Shown here piece by piece: positions 7,424 through 16,641 of a stretch of DNA of 33,290 bases. Each line of letters starts with the position of its first letter. Within the stretch, counting starts at the first letter, position 1. The stretch is from Akkermansiaceae bacterium (GTDB taxonomy: Bacteria > Verrucomicrobiota > Verrucomicrobiia > Verrucomicrobiales > Akkermansiaceae). The DNA lies in the NCBI GenBank assembly GCA_025362955.1, contig JANYFB010000014.1:1-33290 (forward strand). Reading direction: 5' to 3'. Position numbers and translations under genes: made by a program. The notes below the pieces were generated by a model, which had not been told where the DNA came from, ran no database searches, and saw only the letters and a list, made by a program, of their open reading frames with translations.

Positions 7424-8476
7424 CTATTTTTTCAACCTAACAGGCGTCCCGCAATAGGTGCAGCGAAACCATCGGAAAAAGAGGATGTGAAGGGACAGCG
7501 GGATAATATGACCAAGGCCGGGGACGTGATGCGCCTTGGAATTTTTCAAGCACATCCGGGGAACAAACAACTTCTGGCCGCATATCCGGCAGTTTCCGTG
7601 GACTCCCCAAATCAGATAGGCGATGCCCAACACCGGCAGAATAAAAGGAAACACGAGAAACCACTTGGGCACCCAGCCGAATTTCTCCGGCATCTCACCG
7701 GAAAGCAAAAGCAAACCTGCGGAAATCACCCCGGCAGGCACCGTGATCATCAGAATCAAGGTGACCAACGCTCCAATTGTCAGCGAGACCGGGTGGCTAT
7801 GAAGCACCCCGCGGATATAGCGACGGGATTGGGGATCGCGTCCCTTGTTAGTCTCCATCCTGGGGCCACGGATCAGGGCGACACGGGCGTCCTCAGGAGT
7901 GGTTTCCGAAGGGAGCGCTACTGGCAGACCGTTGGTCGTTGCGCCGATAGATTTGATCCGCGAGGTGTCCATTTCCATGCGCGTTCCGCTGGTATCGGCA
8001 ATCCGGATATTGCTCGACGGCACCGCCGGACGTACGTTCTTCGGCGTGGGGACACGGTCCTCCACTCTCACCTCAAGATCGCCTGAATAGCGATTGAGCA
8101 TGATCGCCGCAGGAATGTCGCCGACGGCCAATTTCTGCTCCATCAATACGCGTCCCGGCAGCGGAATCGCAAAAGGCGCGTTGGCCAGCATAGTCACCAC
8201 TTCCGGCGAGAGTTCGTAATTCACCGGCATGGTCACTTCCATGACGGCATTTTCTCCCACACCTGTAAGATCGCGGGCGGCGGCAATCCATTTCACAACG
8301 TTGCCTCGGGGAGGAGCGCGCTTCGAGATTTGGAGAATGCTGTTCGCGCGATCAAGTTCCTTTGACAGTTCCTCCACCCCAGCCTTGGCCAGTGCCTCGG
8401 CATCGGAAAAGCCCGCAGCTTCGAGCAATTCGAGCGAGGCTTTGCCGATTCCAGGAATACTACTCAGGTTCGTCAT
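7424..8476 (-). CDS. Membrane protein with N-terminal helix-hairpin-helix and C-terminal zinc ribbon
   Basis: This 350-residue protein is of unknown function. Residues ~1-70 contain a helix-hairpin-helix-type repeat (SIPGIGKASLELLEAAGFSD) like that in DUF4332 proteins. The middle (~75-215) is a soluble linker rich in Arg/Pro/Thr. Two long hydrophobic spans follow near residues 225-290 (LTIGALVTLILMI; FLVFPFILPVLGIAYLIWG). The C-terminus has paired CRIC and CTYC motifs with His residues between, resembling a zinc ribbon. It lies 53 bases after valS and 17 bases before the lipoprotein gene, likely one transcript. The HhH may bind nucleic acid or protein; no catalytic motif is visible. Confidence 0.65.
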   Translation of the reverse strand: MTNLSSIPGIGKASLELLEAAGFSDAEALAKAGVEELSKELDRANSILQISKRAPPRGNVVKWIAAARDLTGVGENAVMEVTMPVNYELSPEVVTMLANAPFAIPLPGRVLMEQKLAVGDIPAAIMLNRYSGDLEVRVEDRVPTPKNVRPAVPSSNIRIADTSGTRMEMDTSRIKSIGATTNGLPVALPSETTPEDARVALIRGPRMETNKGRDPQSRRYIRGVLHSHPVSLTIGALVTLILMITVPAGVISAGLLLLSGEMPEKFGWVPKWFLVFPFILPVLGIAYLIWGVHGNCRICGQKLFVPRMCLKNSKAHHVPGLGHIIPLSLHILFFRWFRCTYCGTPVRLKK

Positions 8477-8529
8477 GGGTTATTTTCTTGCCCCGCCATT
8501 CTAGTGGCGGAAAATTCCTTGGCAAGTGG

Positions 8530-11217
8530 TCATGCCAGCGCGGCACGCATCTCCCCGAGCTGGATCAGTCTCGCGTTCCAGTCCTCAAGCCGGGCCTTTT
8601 CCTGAATCACAACTTCCGGGGGAGCCCGGTCCACGAAGCTCGCGTTACCAAGTTTGACTTCGCACTTTTTAACCTCGATTTCGATGTTGAAAATTTCCTT
8701 GGATAGGCGGATTCGCTCTGCTTCCACGTCGATCAAGCCCTCCAGCGGCATGTAAACTTCGCCCACGCCCGTTACCGCAGCGGGGGTTCCTTTCGGCGCA
8801 TCATAGGCGGAATCCAAGGTGATTTCCTCCGCCCCCACTAGCAGCCCGAGGACTTTGATTTCTCCGGCGAGCCACTCGGGCGCTGCCTTGATGACAAACT
8901 TGATGTCCTTGCGGGAACCCATTTTATACTCGGCCTTGAGATTCCTCATGCGGCCTGCGGATTCGTAAACTTCGCTGGCGATGGCTTGTGCAACTGCAAT
9001 TTCTGATCCTGATAGACTGGCAAGCAATGGCTCGGATGGCAGCAATTTCTGCATGAGAAATTCGCCGTTAGAAATGTAGCCCATCCGCTCGGAAAGCTCT
9101 TCCGTGACGTGCGGCATATAGGGGCTGAGAAGTTGCAGATAACGGCCCATGATTGCGTCGAAGACACCAAGCGACGCCGCCTTGGCTTCCGGCGGCGCAG
9201 TCTCGCGGAGGTCGAGTTTGACGGCTTCGAGGAATTTATCACAAAAGTCGTTCCACAAGAATTCATACAGGCGGTATGCGATTTCCCCGAAACGGTATTC
9301 GGCGTAAAGTCGTTCCAGATCAACGGTGAGTTCATCGAGTTTCGCCATCGCATGGAGATGATAGGGACGCGCCGAGTCGAGTGTCTCCAGTGCTTCGAAC
9401 GGCTCGCCGCCCATCTGGCGGAGGCGGCAGGCGTTATATAGTTTGTTAGCGAAATTTCTTCCCTCCTCCACCGAGACTTCGTCAAAACGGAGGTCGCTGC
9501 CCACTGGCGCGATCCGCATCAGTCCAAAGCGCAATCCGTCCGCGCCGTATTTTTCCATCAACTCGACCGGATCCGGCGAGTTCCCTAACGACTTCGACAT
9601 CTTGCGGCCTTTAAGATCACGGATGATCGAGGTGAAATAGACGTTCCTGAACGGTAGCTCGCCGGTAAACTCGAAGCCCGCCATGATCATCCGGGCGACC
9701 CAAAAGAAGATGATGTCCGGACCGGTGACCAAGTCGTCGGTCGGATAGAATTTCTTAAGCGTAGCCGTTTGTTCGCCGACGTTGGCCATCGTTGCGAACG
9801 GCCACAGCCATGAGGAAAACCAAGTGTCCATCACGTCCTCATCGCGGGTCCAGTTTTCGGCATCGGCGGGCGGTTCAATGCCGACGAATAGGTCGCCATC
9901 GCACAGATGGGACATATCTAACGATTCGGCATTTTTCAAATCATCGAGCTTTTCCTTGCGATACCACACCGGGATTTGATGACCCCACCAGAGCTGGCGA
10001 CTAATGCACCAATCCTGGAGATTTTCCATCCAATGGGCGTAGGTCTTCGCCCACCGCTCGGGCCGGAATTTGATGTCGCCGTTTGCCACCGCATCGGCCG
10101 CTTGCTGCATTTTTGGATACTTGAGGAACCACTGCATCGAGATACGCGGTTCGATGGGCACGCCACCACGCTCGGAGTAGCCGACGTTGTTCTCGTATTC
10201 CTCGATCTTAATCAGTAGCCCCATCTCTTCTAACATCGCCGCCGCTTTCCGGCGGGCAACGAAACGGTCGAGGCCGTGAAGATCGGGAAGCTGCGGGCAG
10301 TTGATGTGCGCGTCTGGTGTTAGAACATCGATGATTTCCAGCCCGTGACGAACGCCGATTTCAAAGTCCGCTTTGTCATGCGCGGGAGTGATTTTCAACG
10401 CGCCGGTGCCGAACTCCATGTCCACATGGTCGTCCGCGATGATCGGGATTTCCGCATGGGGAAATGGCCGGAATACCTTGCGCCCCACGTATTTCGCGAA
10501 GCGTGGGTCTTTCGGATTCACCGCCACCGCCACGTCGCCCATCAAGGTTTCCGGACGGGTGGTGGAAATTTCCAAAAACTCGCCAGGTGCATCAGCGAGT
10601 TCGTATTTCATGAAGTATAACTTGGAGCGCTGAGGCGTCATGATCACCTCTTCGTCTGATAGAGCGGTAAGCGAAATCGGGCACCAATTCACCATCCGCT
10701 TCCCTCGATAGACTAGGCCTTTTTTGAAAAGCTCCACGAACACATGGCTCACCCACTCGGTATAGGGCGCGTCCATGGTGAAGCGCTCACGACTCCAATC
10801 GCACGAGCAGCCGAGGCGCTTGAGCTGGTTGATAATGATGTCGCCGTGCTTGTTTTTGAAATCCCAGACGCGCTTGAGGAACTCGTCGCGGCCGAGATCG
10901 CGGCGGGAGATGCCCTCCTTCTCTCGCAGTTCGCGCTCTACTTTCGCCTGGGTTGCGATGCCCGCGTGGTCCGTGCCTGGAAGCCACAGCACTTCTTTTC
11001 CATTTTGCCGCGCGCGACGGGCAAGAATGTCTTGGAGCGCGTTATTCAGGACGTGCCCGAGATGAAGAATGCCGGTGACATTTGGCGGCGGAATGACAAT
11101 CGAGTATCCTTCTTTCCCGGAAGCGGGATTGGCTTCGAAACATTTTCCGTCGATCCAGGCCGCGTACCATTTGGCTTCGACGGCTTGGGGTTCATAGGCT
11201 TTCGCTAACTCGGACAT
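8530..11217 (-). CDS. valS: Valyl-tRNA synthetase
   Basis: The enzyme charges tRNA-Val in the cytoplasm. It is a class I synthetase of 895 residues: PPPNVTGILHLGH (HIGH-type motif at 52-55), the CP1 editing region with TTRPETLMGDVAVAV, WWGHQIPVWY, the KMSKS motif at 539-543, the anticodon-binding domain, and a C-terminal Leu/Glu/Lys coiled coil as usual in ValRS. The ATG at 11217 (MSELAKAYEP) is preferred; a start at 11259 would add 14 residues of atypical sequence. It is first in a three-gene minus-strand run with the HhH membrane protein and the SHD1 lipoprotein. No T-box-like leader is evident in the 134 bases upstream. Confidence 0.96.
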   Translation of the reverse strand: MSELAKAYEPQAVEAKWYAAWIDGKCFEANPASGKEGYSIVIPPPNVTGILHLGHVLNNALQDILARRARQNGKEVLWLPGTDHAGIATQAKVERELREKEGISRRDLGRDEFLKRVWDFKNKHGDIIINQLKRLGCSCDWSRERFTMDAPYTEWVSHVFVELFKKGLVYRGKRMVNWCPISLTALSDEEVIMTPQRSKLYFMKYELADAPGEFLEISTTRPETLMGDVAVAVNPKDPRFAKYVGRKVFRPFPHAEIPIIADDHVDMEFGTGALKITPAHDKADFEIGVRHGLEIIDVLTPDAHINCPQLPDLHGLDRFVARRKAAAMLEEMGLLIKIEEYENNVGYSERGGVPIEPRISMQWFLKYPKMQQAADAVANGDIKFRPERWAKTYAHWMENLQDWCISRQLWWGHQIPVWYRKEKLDDLKNAESLDMSHLCDGDLFVGIEPPADAENWTRDEDVMDTWFSSWLWPFATMANVGEQTATLKKFYPTDDLVTGPDIIFFWVARMIMAGFEFTGELPFRNVYFTSIIRDLKGRKMSKSLGNSPDPVELMEKYGADGLRFGLMRIAPVGSDLRFDEVSVEEGRNFANKLYNACRLRQMGGEPFEALETLDSARPYHLHAMAKLDELTVDLERLYAEYRFGEIAYRLYEFLWNDFCDKFLEAVKLDLRETAPPEAKAASLGVFDAIMGRYLQLLSPYMPHVTEELSERMGYISNGEFLMQKLLPSEPLLASLSGSEIAVAQAIASEVYESAGRMRNLKAEYKMGSRKDIKFVIKAAPEWLAGEIKVLGLLVGAEEITLDSAYDAPKGTPAAVTGVGEVYMPLEGLIDVEAERIRLSKEIFNIEIEVKKCEVKLGNASFVDRAPPEVVIQEKARLEDWNARLIQLGEMRAALA

Positions 11218-11351
11218 GGGGGCGGATGGATGCCAGAGGCCGCTGGGTTTGTCCAGCATGGGAAATTCCGATAATTATGAGCAATAACGCGCCTCCCAAG
11301 AGCCATACCTGCCCTGGATTTCCCTCGGTCCTGGCCGCGTGAAGATTGGTA

Positions 11352-12812
11352 TTACCCTTTCAACGCAACTAGAATCTCGTCTAGCGGAACGCTGGCGACG
11401 GTCGTGAACTTGTCGCTCATGGCATAAGGCAGGAAAAGCTGGTTACCATGAACCAGCGAGCCACAACTATAGACCACATTGGGGACATAGCCCTCGCGTT
11501 CCTCTCCTTCGGGGCATAACAGCGGCTCGCGTAGTCGGCCGATTACTTTTGTGGGATCCTCCAAGTCCAGCAGTACCGCACCAATACAATATCTCCGCAT
11601 CGGTCCAACGCCGTGGGTGATCACTAACCAGCCGGCCTCGGTTTCGATCGGAGAACCGCAATTCCCAAGTTTCACGGATTCCCATACCTCCGCAGGACGT
11701 AAAAGAATATGCGGATCGCTCCAATAGTGGGGATTGTCGGAAAACATGATGAAAAGGTTTTCATCATCCTGCCTGGAAAGCATTACATAACGTCCATCAA
11801 TGCGCCGTGGGAAAAGCGCCATGCCTTTGTTTTGCACCGCAGTTCCATTCAGTGTTAGAACACGAAAGTGCAGAAAATCGATTGTTTCAATGAACTGCGG
11901 GAGGATTGCCCGGCCGTTGTATGCGGTATAGGTTGCATAATAAAGAACCGAGCCGTCGTCGTCGGTAAAACGCACGAACCGCGCATCTTCGATGCCGTTG
12001 CTTTCGTTCGCTGAAAAAGGAAAGATAATGCGTTCGCTGATCCCCAGCTTGGGCGAAAACCGTAGTTCGTAATTGGAATCCGCAAGCCATTGCACGCATT
12101 CGAGAGTCCGCCTGTTTTCGTGAGTTCCGGGATCATTATCATTACGGGTGGTTTCCACGCTCTTGTTCAAATCATTGCGCGTGAATTCTTCCGCTAATGG
12201 CGCAAGGACCGAATCTGCATAGTCATTGTCGAAACCCATCTCATGGAACTTGAGGATGAAACTTTTCTTTCGATAAGTCGGATTAAGCACAACATGCGGA
12301 ACGGAGACAAAGCGGGAAATCTCGTCGAAACTGATGTCTCCATCCCTGGCAATCATCCCGGAACGGAATTCAATGGATGAAATATGCCCTTCTCCGGTGG
12401 CGCGGAGGCTCATGATAAACCGCAGGCCACCCGCAGGCGTCTCGCTCTGATCGGGATGGGGAACGATGGAAGGATTAAATAATGCGGCGGATTCCAGCGA
12501 ATACTCACCGGAAAAAATTGCACCGATTAATAGTTCCCGGGCAAGGGATAGGGGATGTGAACTATTAATATGAGGCTGCACCTTGGCATAGTGATCCAAC
12601 AGCATAGTTTCCATATCATAATGCCGGCATTCAAATGCCTCGCGCACCGACTCTAACTCTTTTCCCACTTCCTCCTCGGTCAGTGCCAGAATCCGACCGA
12701 GAATGGCGGCGATGCGTTCCGGATCGGAAGGGATGAATGGTCGGATGATCACCCTCCCACTCTCGGGCAATAAGGTAATTTCATGACGACGGAGTGAGAT
12801 CATTTTCTTCAT
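11352..12812 (-). CDS. GH130-family glycosidase/phosphorylase-like protein
   Basis: This 486-residue cytoplasmic protein resembles the GH130 family (beta-mannoside phosphorylases and hydrolases) with an N-terminal helical extension. Suggestive blocks are FECRHYDMETMLLDHYAKV, SAALFNPSIVPHPDQ, GIEDARFVRF, TYTAYNGRAILPQF, GMALFPRRIDGRY and LGNCGSPIETEAGWLVITHG, which are five-bladed propeller motifs of the family. GH130 enzymes split beta-1,2- or beta-1,4-mannosides with phosphate. Its start overlaps the stop of the upstream GT4 gene by four bases (ATGA), so the two are co-translated. Substrate is inferred. An internal start at Met4 is possible. Confidence 0.75.
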   Translation of the reverse strand: MKKMISLRRHEITLLPESGRVIIRPFIPSDPERIAAILGRILALTEEEVGKELESVREAFECRHYDMETMLLDHYAKVQPHINSSHPLSLARELLIGAIFSGEYSLESAALFNPSIVPHPDQSETPAGGLRFIMSLRATGEGHISSIEFRSGMIARDGDISFDEISRFVSVPHVVLNPTYRKKSFILKFHEMGFDNDYADSVLAPLAEEFTRNDLNKSVETTRNDNDPGTHENRRTLECVQWLADSNYELRFSPKLGISERIIFPFSANESNGIEDARFVRFTDDDGSVLYYATYTAYNGRAILPQFIETIDFLHFRVLTLNGTAVQNKGMALFPRRIDGRYVMLSRQDDENLFIMFSDNPHYWSDPHILLRPAEVWESVKLGNCGSPIETEAGWLVITHGVGPMRRYCIGAVLLDLEDPTKVIGRLREPLLCPEGEEREGYVPNVVYSCGSLVHGNQLFLPYAMSDKFTTVASVPLDEILVALKG

Positions 12813-15076
12813 CGGGAAAAATGGTGCAAGGGGGTGATCAGGTGCTCGGCTTGGAGCATTTCTGCGAGTGATAGATGAAAGGCGAGGGTGGACTCGGCAC
12901 CTTGATTGGCGTTGATGCGGTCGTGGTGCAAGCCATCGCCACAGCCGCCGGTGGAGGAATCGTAAAGCGGCAGTCCGAGATCATTACGACCGAGAAACCA
13001 CTCAAAGGCACGCTTCGCCTCACCCGTCCAGAACGGATCCCGGGTGTTCAGGTAGGCTTCCAGACAGGCGGAAACCATCGCCTGGGCCTCGACGGGCTGC
13101 TGATCGAAATCGGCGCGGGCACCGTCCTTGGTATAGAATCCGTTGCTGCCGATAGGCCGGAAATGACCGGCTTGGGTCTTTTGAATGGATGCCAGCCAGC
13201 GCAAGGATTTAAGCCCGATTTCCAAAGCCTCGGGATGTGGCATCCATCTGCCGCTCATGATCAAGGCTTGGGACAATCGAGCGTTATCATAGGTCGCGCT
13301 ATTTTCGAACCACGGCCAATCTTCCGTCGCGCAATTTTTCCATAGTTCTACCAGCTTGTTTGTCAGGACTTCGCGAATCGCCAGAACTTTTGATTTGTTA
13401 GTGAACTCCCGCAGATACTCGTGAATTCCTAACAGCGAGAATGCCCACGCCCTCGGGGAAGTGAATTCTTCAACTGACGGCAGGCCGCGTTCAAAAAGTT
13501 GCACGCATAGCTGGCGGTGTCCCGCATTCTGGGATCGCCCTGCGCCGACGCCCAGCGCCCATAATGCCCTTGCCTGGCTGTCCTCACTTCCAGCAACTTC
13601 CAGCCATTGGCGACCGTGGCTCATGAAATTGCAAAAACGGCCCGTATCGTAGTTGAGCGCGGCTGCCAAGAACGCGAGATACCCCGTTGCGAGGTGGTCT
13701 AGCAGACTCGGTTCTTCCAACAGATTACACAAAATATATGCACGCGCGTTGTCATCCGTGCAATAGCCCTCATGAAAATTCGGCACGTTGAAAATGGCAT
13801 GTTGAAAAATCCCGGTGCCGTCGCTCATGCGGACGACGTGATCCAACCTCAAGGGCGGCAGGCTGTCCGGCCTTCTGCCTAAGGTGCGACTGTCCAACGC
13901 GTGCCGCGAGGCTGCCTTGCGATCCGAGCGTGCCTGTTGAAAGGACTCCAAATATCGGGCGGCCACGGCCGGCCAGATCATTTCCCGTCCGAGTTGGTAG
14001 GCATCGCGCCGCGTTCTCTCCATCAACCTTGGATCATCCAGGAAAGCGCAAACCCCCTCCGTGATCGCCGGCGGATCGCGGAACGGCACAAGAGTCCCCC
14101 GCCCCTCGCCGAGCAATTCCCGGGCGTGCCAATAGGCCGTGGAAACCACCGCCTTCCCCGCGCCGAAGACATAAGCCAGCGTGCCAGAGGTGATCTGCGC
14201 TTCGTTAGGATAGGGCGTGAGATAGATGTCGGTCGCGCCGATGAACTCCCGGAGTTCATCCGGCGAAACGAAGCGATTATAGAAAATCACGTGGTCCTTC
14301 ACTCCGCGATCTTCGGCCAATCGCTCCAACCGCAGCCGATAGCTTTCACCCTCGCGTGCCACCAAATGCGGATGGGTCGCCCCCAGTACCACATAGACTG
14401 CTTTGGGATGCCGCCTAACAATTTCCGGTAGCGCTTCGATGACATACTCGATCCCCTTGCCCGGTCCTAACAAGCCGAAGGTCAGTAACACCATTCGCCC
14501 CTCCAATCCGAACTGCACTTTGAAGGCATCCGAATCCGCGAAAGGTAAATCTGGAATTCCGTGTGGGATCACATCCACCATGGCGTCGGGCACGGCGTAA
14601 ATTTCGCGCAAAATGTCAGCCCCTTTCCGGGCCATCACCACAAGCCGGTCGCTGCGGAAAATCAACTCCTCCATCACCTTGCGCTGCGCCGGGTTCGGCT
14701 CCTGCAAGATCGTGTGCAAGGTGGTCACTACGGGCATCCTCACCTCTTTGAGCAAGGCCAGCAAATGGCTGCCAGCCGGTCCCCCGTAGATGCCGAATTC
14801 GTGCTGCACACAGAGCACCTCGGTCTTGTTGAAATTTAAAAAATCCGCCGCCCGCCGATAGGAATCCAAATCCTTTTCCAGCATCTCGAAACGCACCCGT
14901 GACGGGTATTTATAACCCTCCACTTTATCATTTACCGCTCCAGCGATGCATTCCGCAGTAGGCACCGCCGCAGCCACGGCTTCGCAGATATCGTGGGTAA
15001 ATGTCGCGATCCCACAACGCCTCGGATGGTATCCACCCACGAAAGCGATCCGTCCCGGTTCTGCAACCAGACTCAT
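12809..15076 (-). CDS. GT4-family glycosyltransferase fused to an (alpha/alpha)-barrel-like domain
   Basis: This protein has 755 residues. Residues ~1-385 are a GT-B fold family 4 glycosyltransferase: GGYHPRRCGIATFTHDI at the N-terminus, VVTTLHTILQEP, IPHGIPDLPF, FGLLGPGKGIEYVIEALPEI and the donor-site block TPYPNEAQITSGTLAYVFGAGKAVVST. Residues ~410-755 (HVVRMSDGTGIFQHAIFN, GYCTDDNARAYILCNLL, WEN-type Trp/Glu-rich helices) look like an (alpha/alpha)6 barrel as in glycan-processing enzymes. The fusion and its GH130 partner suggest coupled synthesis and turnover of a small (manno)oligosaccharide. Glycan and acceptor are unknown. It is the first gene of the pair. Confidence 0.8.
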   Translation of the reverse strand: MSLVAEPGRIAFVGGYHPRRCGIATFTHDICEAVAAAVPTAECIAGAVNDKVEGYKYPSRVRFEMLEKDLDSYRRAADFLNFNKTEVLCVQHEFGIYGGPAGSHLLALLKEVRMPVVTTLHTILQEPNPAQRKVMEELIFRSDRLVVMARKGADILREIYAVPDAMVDVIPHGIPDLPFADSDAFKVQFGLEGRMVLLTFGLLGPGKGIEYVIEALPEIVRRHPKAVYVVLGATHPHLVAREGESYRLRLERLAEDRGVKDHVIFYNRFVSPDELREFIGATDIYLTPYPNEAQITSGTLAYVFGAGKAVVSTAYWHARELLGEGRGTLVPFRDPPAITEGVCAFLDDPRLMERTRRDAYQLGREMIWPAVAARYLESFQQARSDRKAASRHALDSRTLGRRPDSLPPLRLDHVVRMSDGTGIFQHAIFNVPNFHEGYCTDDNARAYILCNLLEEPSLLDHLATGYLAFLAAALNYDTGRFCNFMSHGRQWLEVAGSEDSQARALWALGVGAGRSQNAGHRQLCVQLFERGLPSVEEFTSPRAWAFSLLGIHEYLREFTNKSKVLAIREVLTNKLVELWKNCATEDWPWFENSATYDNARLSQALIMSGRWMPHPEALEIGLKSLRWLASIQKTQAGHFRPIGSNGFYTKDGARADFDQQPVEAQAMVSACLEAYLNTRDPFWTGEAKRAFEWFLGRNDLGLPLYDSSTGGCGDGLHHDRINANQGAESTLAFHLSLAEMLQAEHLITPLHHFSR

Positions 15077-15180
15077 GCAAATCCTTCCGTGATCATCTTT
15101 TCAGCCATCCCTCACAAGACCCGCTCAGGGGGAGAGTGCAACTGAAAGTTTTTGTCGGGCTTGCTTCCTGCGCACCACGG

Positions 15181-15639
15181 TCAATACACGACATCGATAT
15201 CAAGCCTCAGACGGTAGTCCGACTGCTTGAGCTTGCTGCCGATTCTGGGCAATGGACTCAAAGAACCGATTTTTACGATATAGGTCTTCATCGTTGAAAT
15301 CGTGCCCGGAGGAGCGGCGGAGATCGAAACCGAGGTGGGATTGTTGTAGGTATGAACCTTGACGATTCTTTCAGGTTGGTTTCCCACCTTGGCAAGCAGC
15401 ACGACTTCCGCATCTCCAGCGGTGATGCACAGGGCACCCATTGGGCATCGGTTGTCGTTTCTCACACAGACAAAGGTAAGCCTGAGTCCTGAATCATATC
15501 GGAGCGATTGGCCAGCAGTCAATCCGCCTCCGCTCGTGGTTAATGGGCTTGCGGCAGATGCCTTGGTGCCGCCGAAAAGGCAGACTCCGCTGGTCAATAT
15601 TGTGATGGCAATGGATTTGATAAGTTCGCGGCGGTTCAT
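15181..15639 (-). CDS. Small exported protein with RCP-x4-C motif
   Basis: A 152-residue protein of unknown function. The N-terminus MNRRELIKSIAITILTSGVC followed by a GGTKASA cleavage region is a signal peptide, possibly Tat-like because of the twin Arg. The mature part contains CVRNDNRCPMGALCITAGDA; this arrangement of Cys residues before an aGdA turn recurs in small secreted beta-sandwich proteins. It is predicted to be periplasmic. It lies 103 bases upstream of GT4 and downstream of the DUF2063 gene on the same strand, but the gaps make operon membership uncertain. Confidence 0.65.
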   Translation of the reverse strand: MNRRELIKSIAITILTSGVCLFGGTKASAASPLTTSGGGLTAGQSLRYDSGLRLTFVCVRNDNRCPMGALCITAGDAEVVLLAKVGNQPERIVKVHTYNNPTSVSISAAPPGTISTMKTYIVKIGSLSPLPRIGSKLKQSDYRLRLDIDVVY

Positions 15640-15717
15640 TGGATTGCTTGTTTGAAGTTCACCTATAAACCGTCATTTCCAAGAAATTGGATCAGGTGAT
15701 TTTTAATACGTGAGCTA

Positions 15718-16641
15718 TCAATCCTCCATCAGGCGCGCTTGCGAACCCATTTTGTCGATGCGGCTCCAGTCGATGTCACGCACGCCGCGATGTTGGATAA
15801 TAGGAAATTCTTCGGTCTCAGCGGTGGGCGCGAAGGCGATCCAACGGCGATTCTGCCAGTTAGAAAACCACTCCGAAACTTCCTCGGGAGCCGGCTCACG
15901 GTCAGTGGGTTGGGCGAAAAGCGATGCAAGCATGCCCCGCTGGCGAAGACGAGCGAGCAAAACGAATTCTACCGGATCGATCCTGCATTGGGCGGCCCGA
16001 CCGCTCTCATCACGCCACACTGCGAGGTAAATCGGTGCTTCATCCTCCGGCGAGAAATTTTCCCATTCCGCGCAAAGATCGGCCGGGACCGTTAATTCTA
16101 GCAGCTTTACATGCGGTTGTAAGCCTAGCTCCGCCGTCGCCAGATCAGCGGGCGGCACAGATTCCCATTCCGCGGATTCGAAAATCTCCATGTAGGCATA
16201 TTCCAGCCGGGCGAGCGCAGAGAACCAGCGGCGCTTAACTTCCTCGACGCCATCCCAGCAGGCCGTGAAATCCGCGAGGCGGCTGCCAAGGTGCCGCAGG
16301 GTAAAACTAGCGGACGGGCAATCCAACAAATAGGCTTCCATCAACGACCAAAATGATTCCTCTCCCGCCATTTTCCGAAGGACTGGAAAATCCTCGGCGA
16401 TGGAGTCCAGCAGCCGAAACCAATATTGCCGGTGATAGAGTTCCAAGCTCTCGGCCGGCGACAGATTCGCGCCGTGTTTCAAGAGTTCCTCCGCCTTTGC
16501 GAGAAATTCCGGGGAATGCCCTTCATCCACGGGTGGCAGTTCGGTACTGGCACGACTCCTGCCGCGCAGGGGCATCTGGAGAGCGGATAAAAATTCCCGC
16601 TGCGTTTGTTCAAGCGGCCGCATGGTCTGCTTTTTTTGCAA
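15718..16641 (-). CDS. DUF2063 family protein, partner of DUF692 oxidase (HvfC/BufC-like)
   Basis: This 307-residue soluble protein has the DUF2063 N-terminal pattern: TQREFLSALQMPLRG, SPAESLELYHRQYWFRLLDSI, EDFPVLRKMAGEESFWSLM and LRHLGSRLADF. Members act with DUF692 multinuclear iron oxidases, contributing a RiPP-recognition-like role that brings the precursor peptide to the enzyme. Its start overlaps the end of the DUF692 gene by 32 bases, so the pair is co-translated. A start at Met7 (16623) is equally possible. The C-terminal half (~150-307) is a second, less conserved domain. Confidence 0.85.
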   Translation of the reverse strand: MQKKQTMRPLEQTQREFLSALQMPLRGRSRASTELPPVDEGHSPEFLAKAEELLKHGANLSPAESLELYHRQYWFRLLDSIAEDFPVLRKMAGEESFWSLMEAYLLDCPSASFTLRHLGSRLADFTACWDGVEEVKRRWFSALARLEYAYMEIFESAEWESVPPADLATAELGLQPHVKLLELTVPADLCAEWENFSPEDEAPIYLAVWRDESGRAAQCRIDPVEFVLLARLRQRGMLASLFAQPTDREPAPEEVSEWFSNWQNRRWIAFAPTAETEEFPIIQHRGVRDIDWSRIDKMGSQARLMED

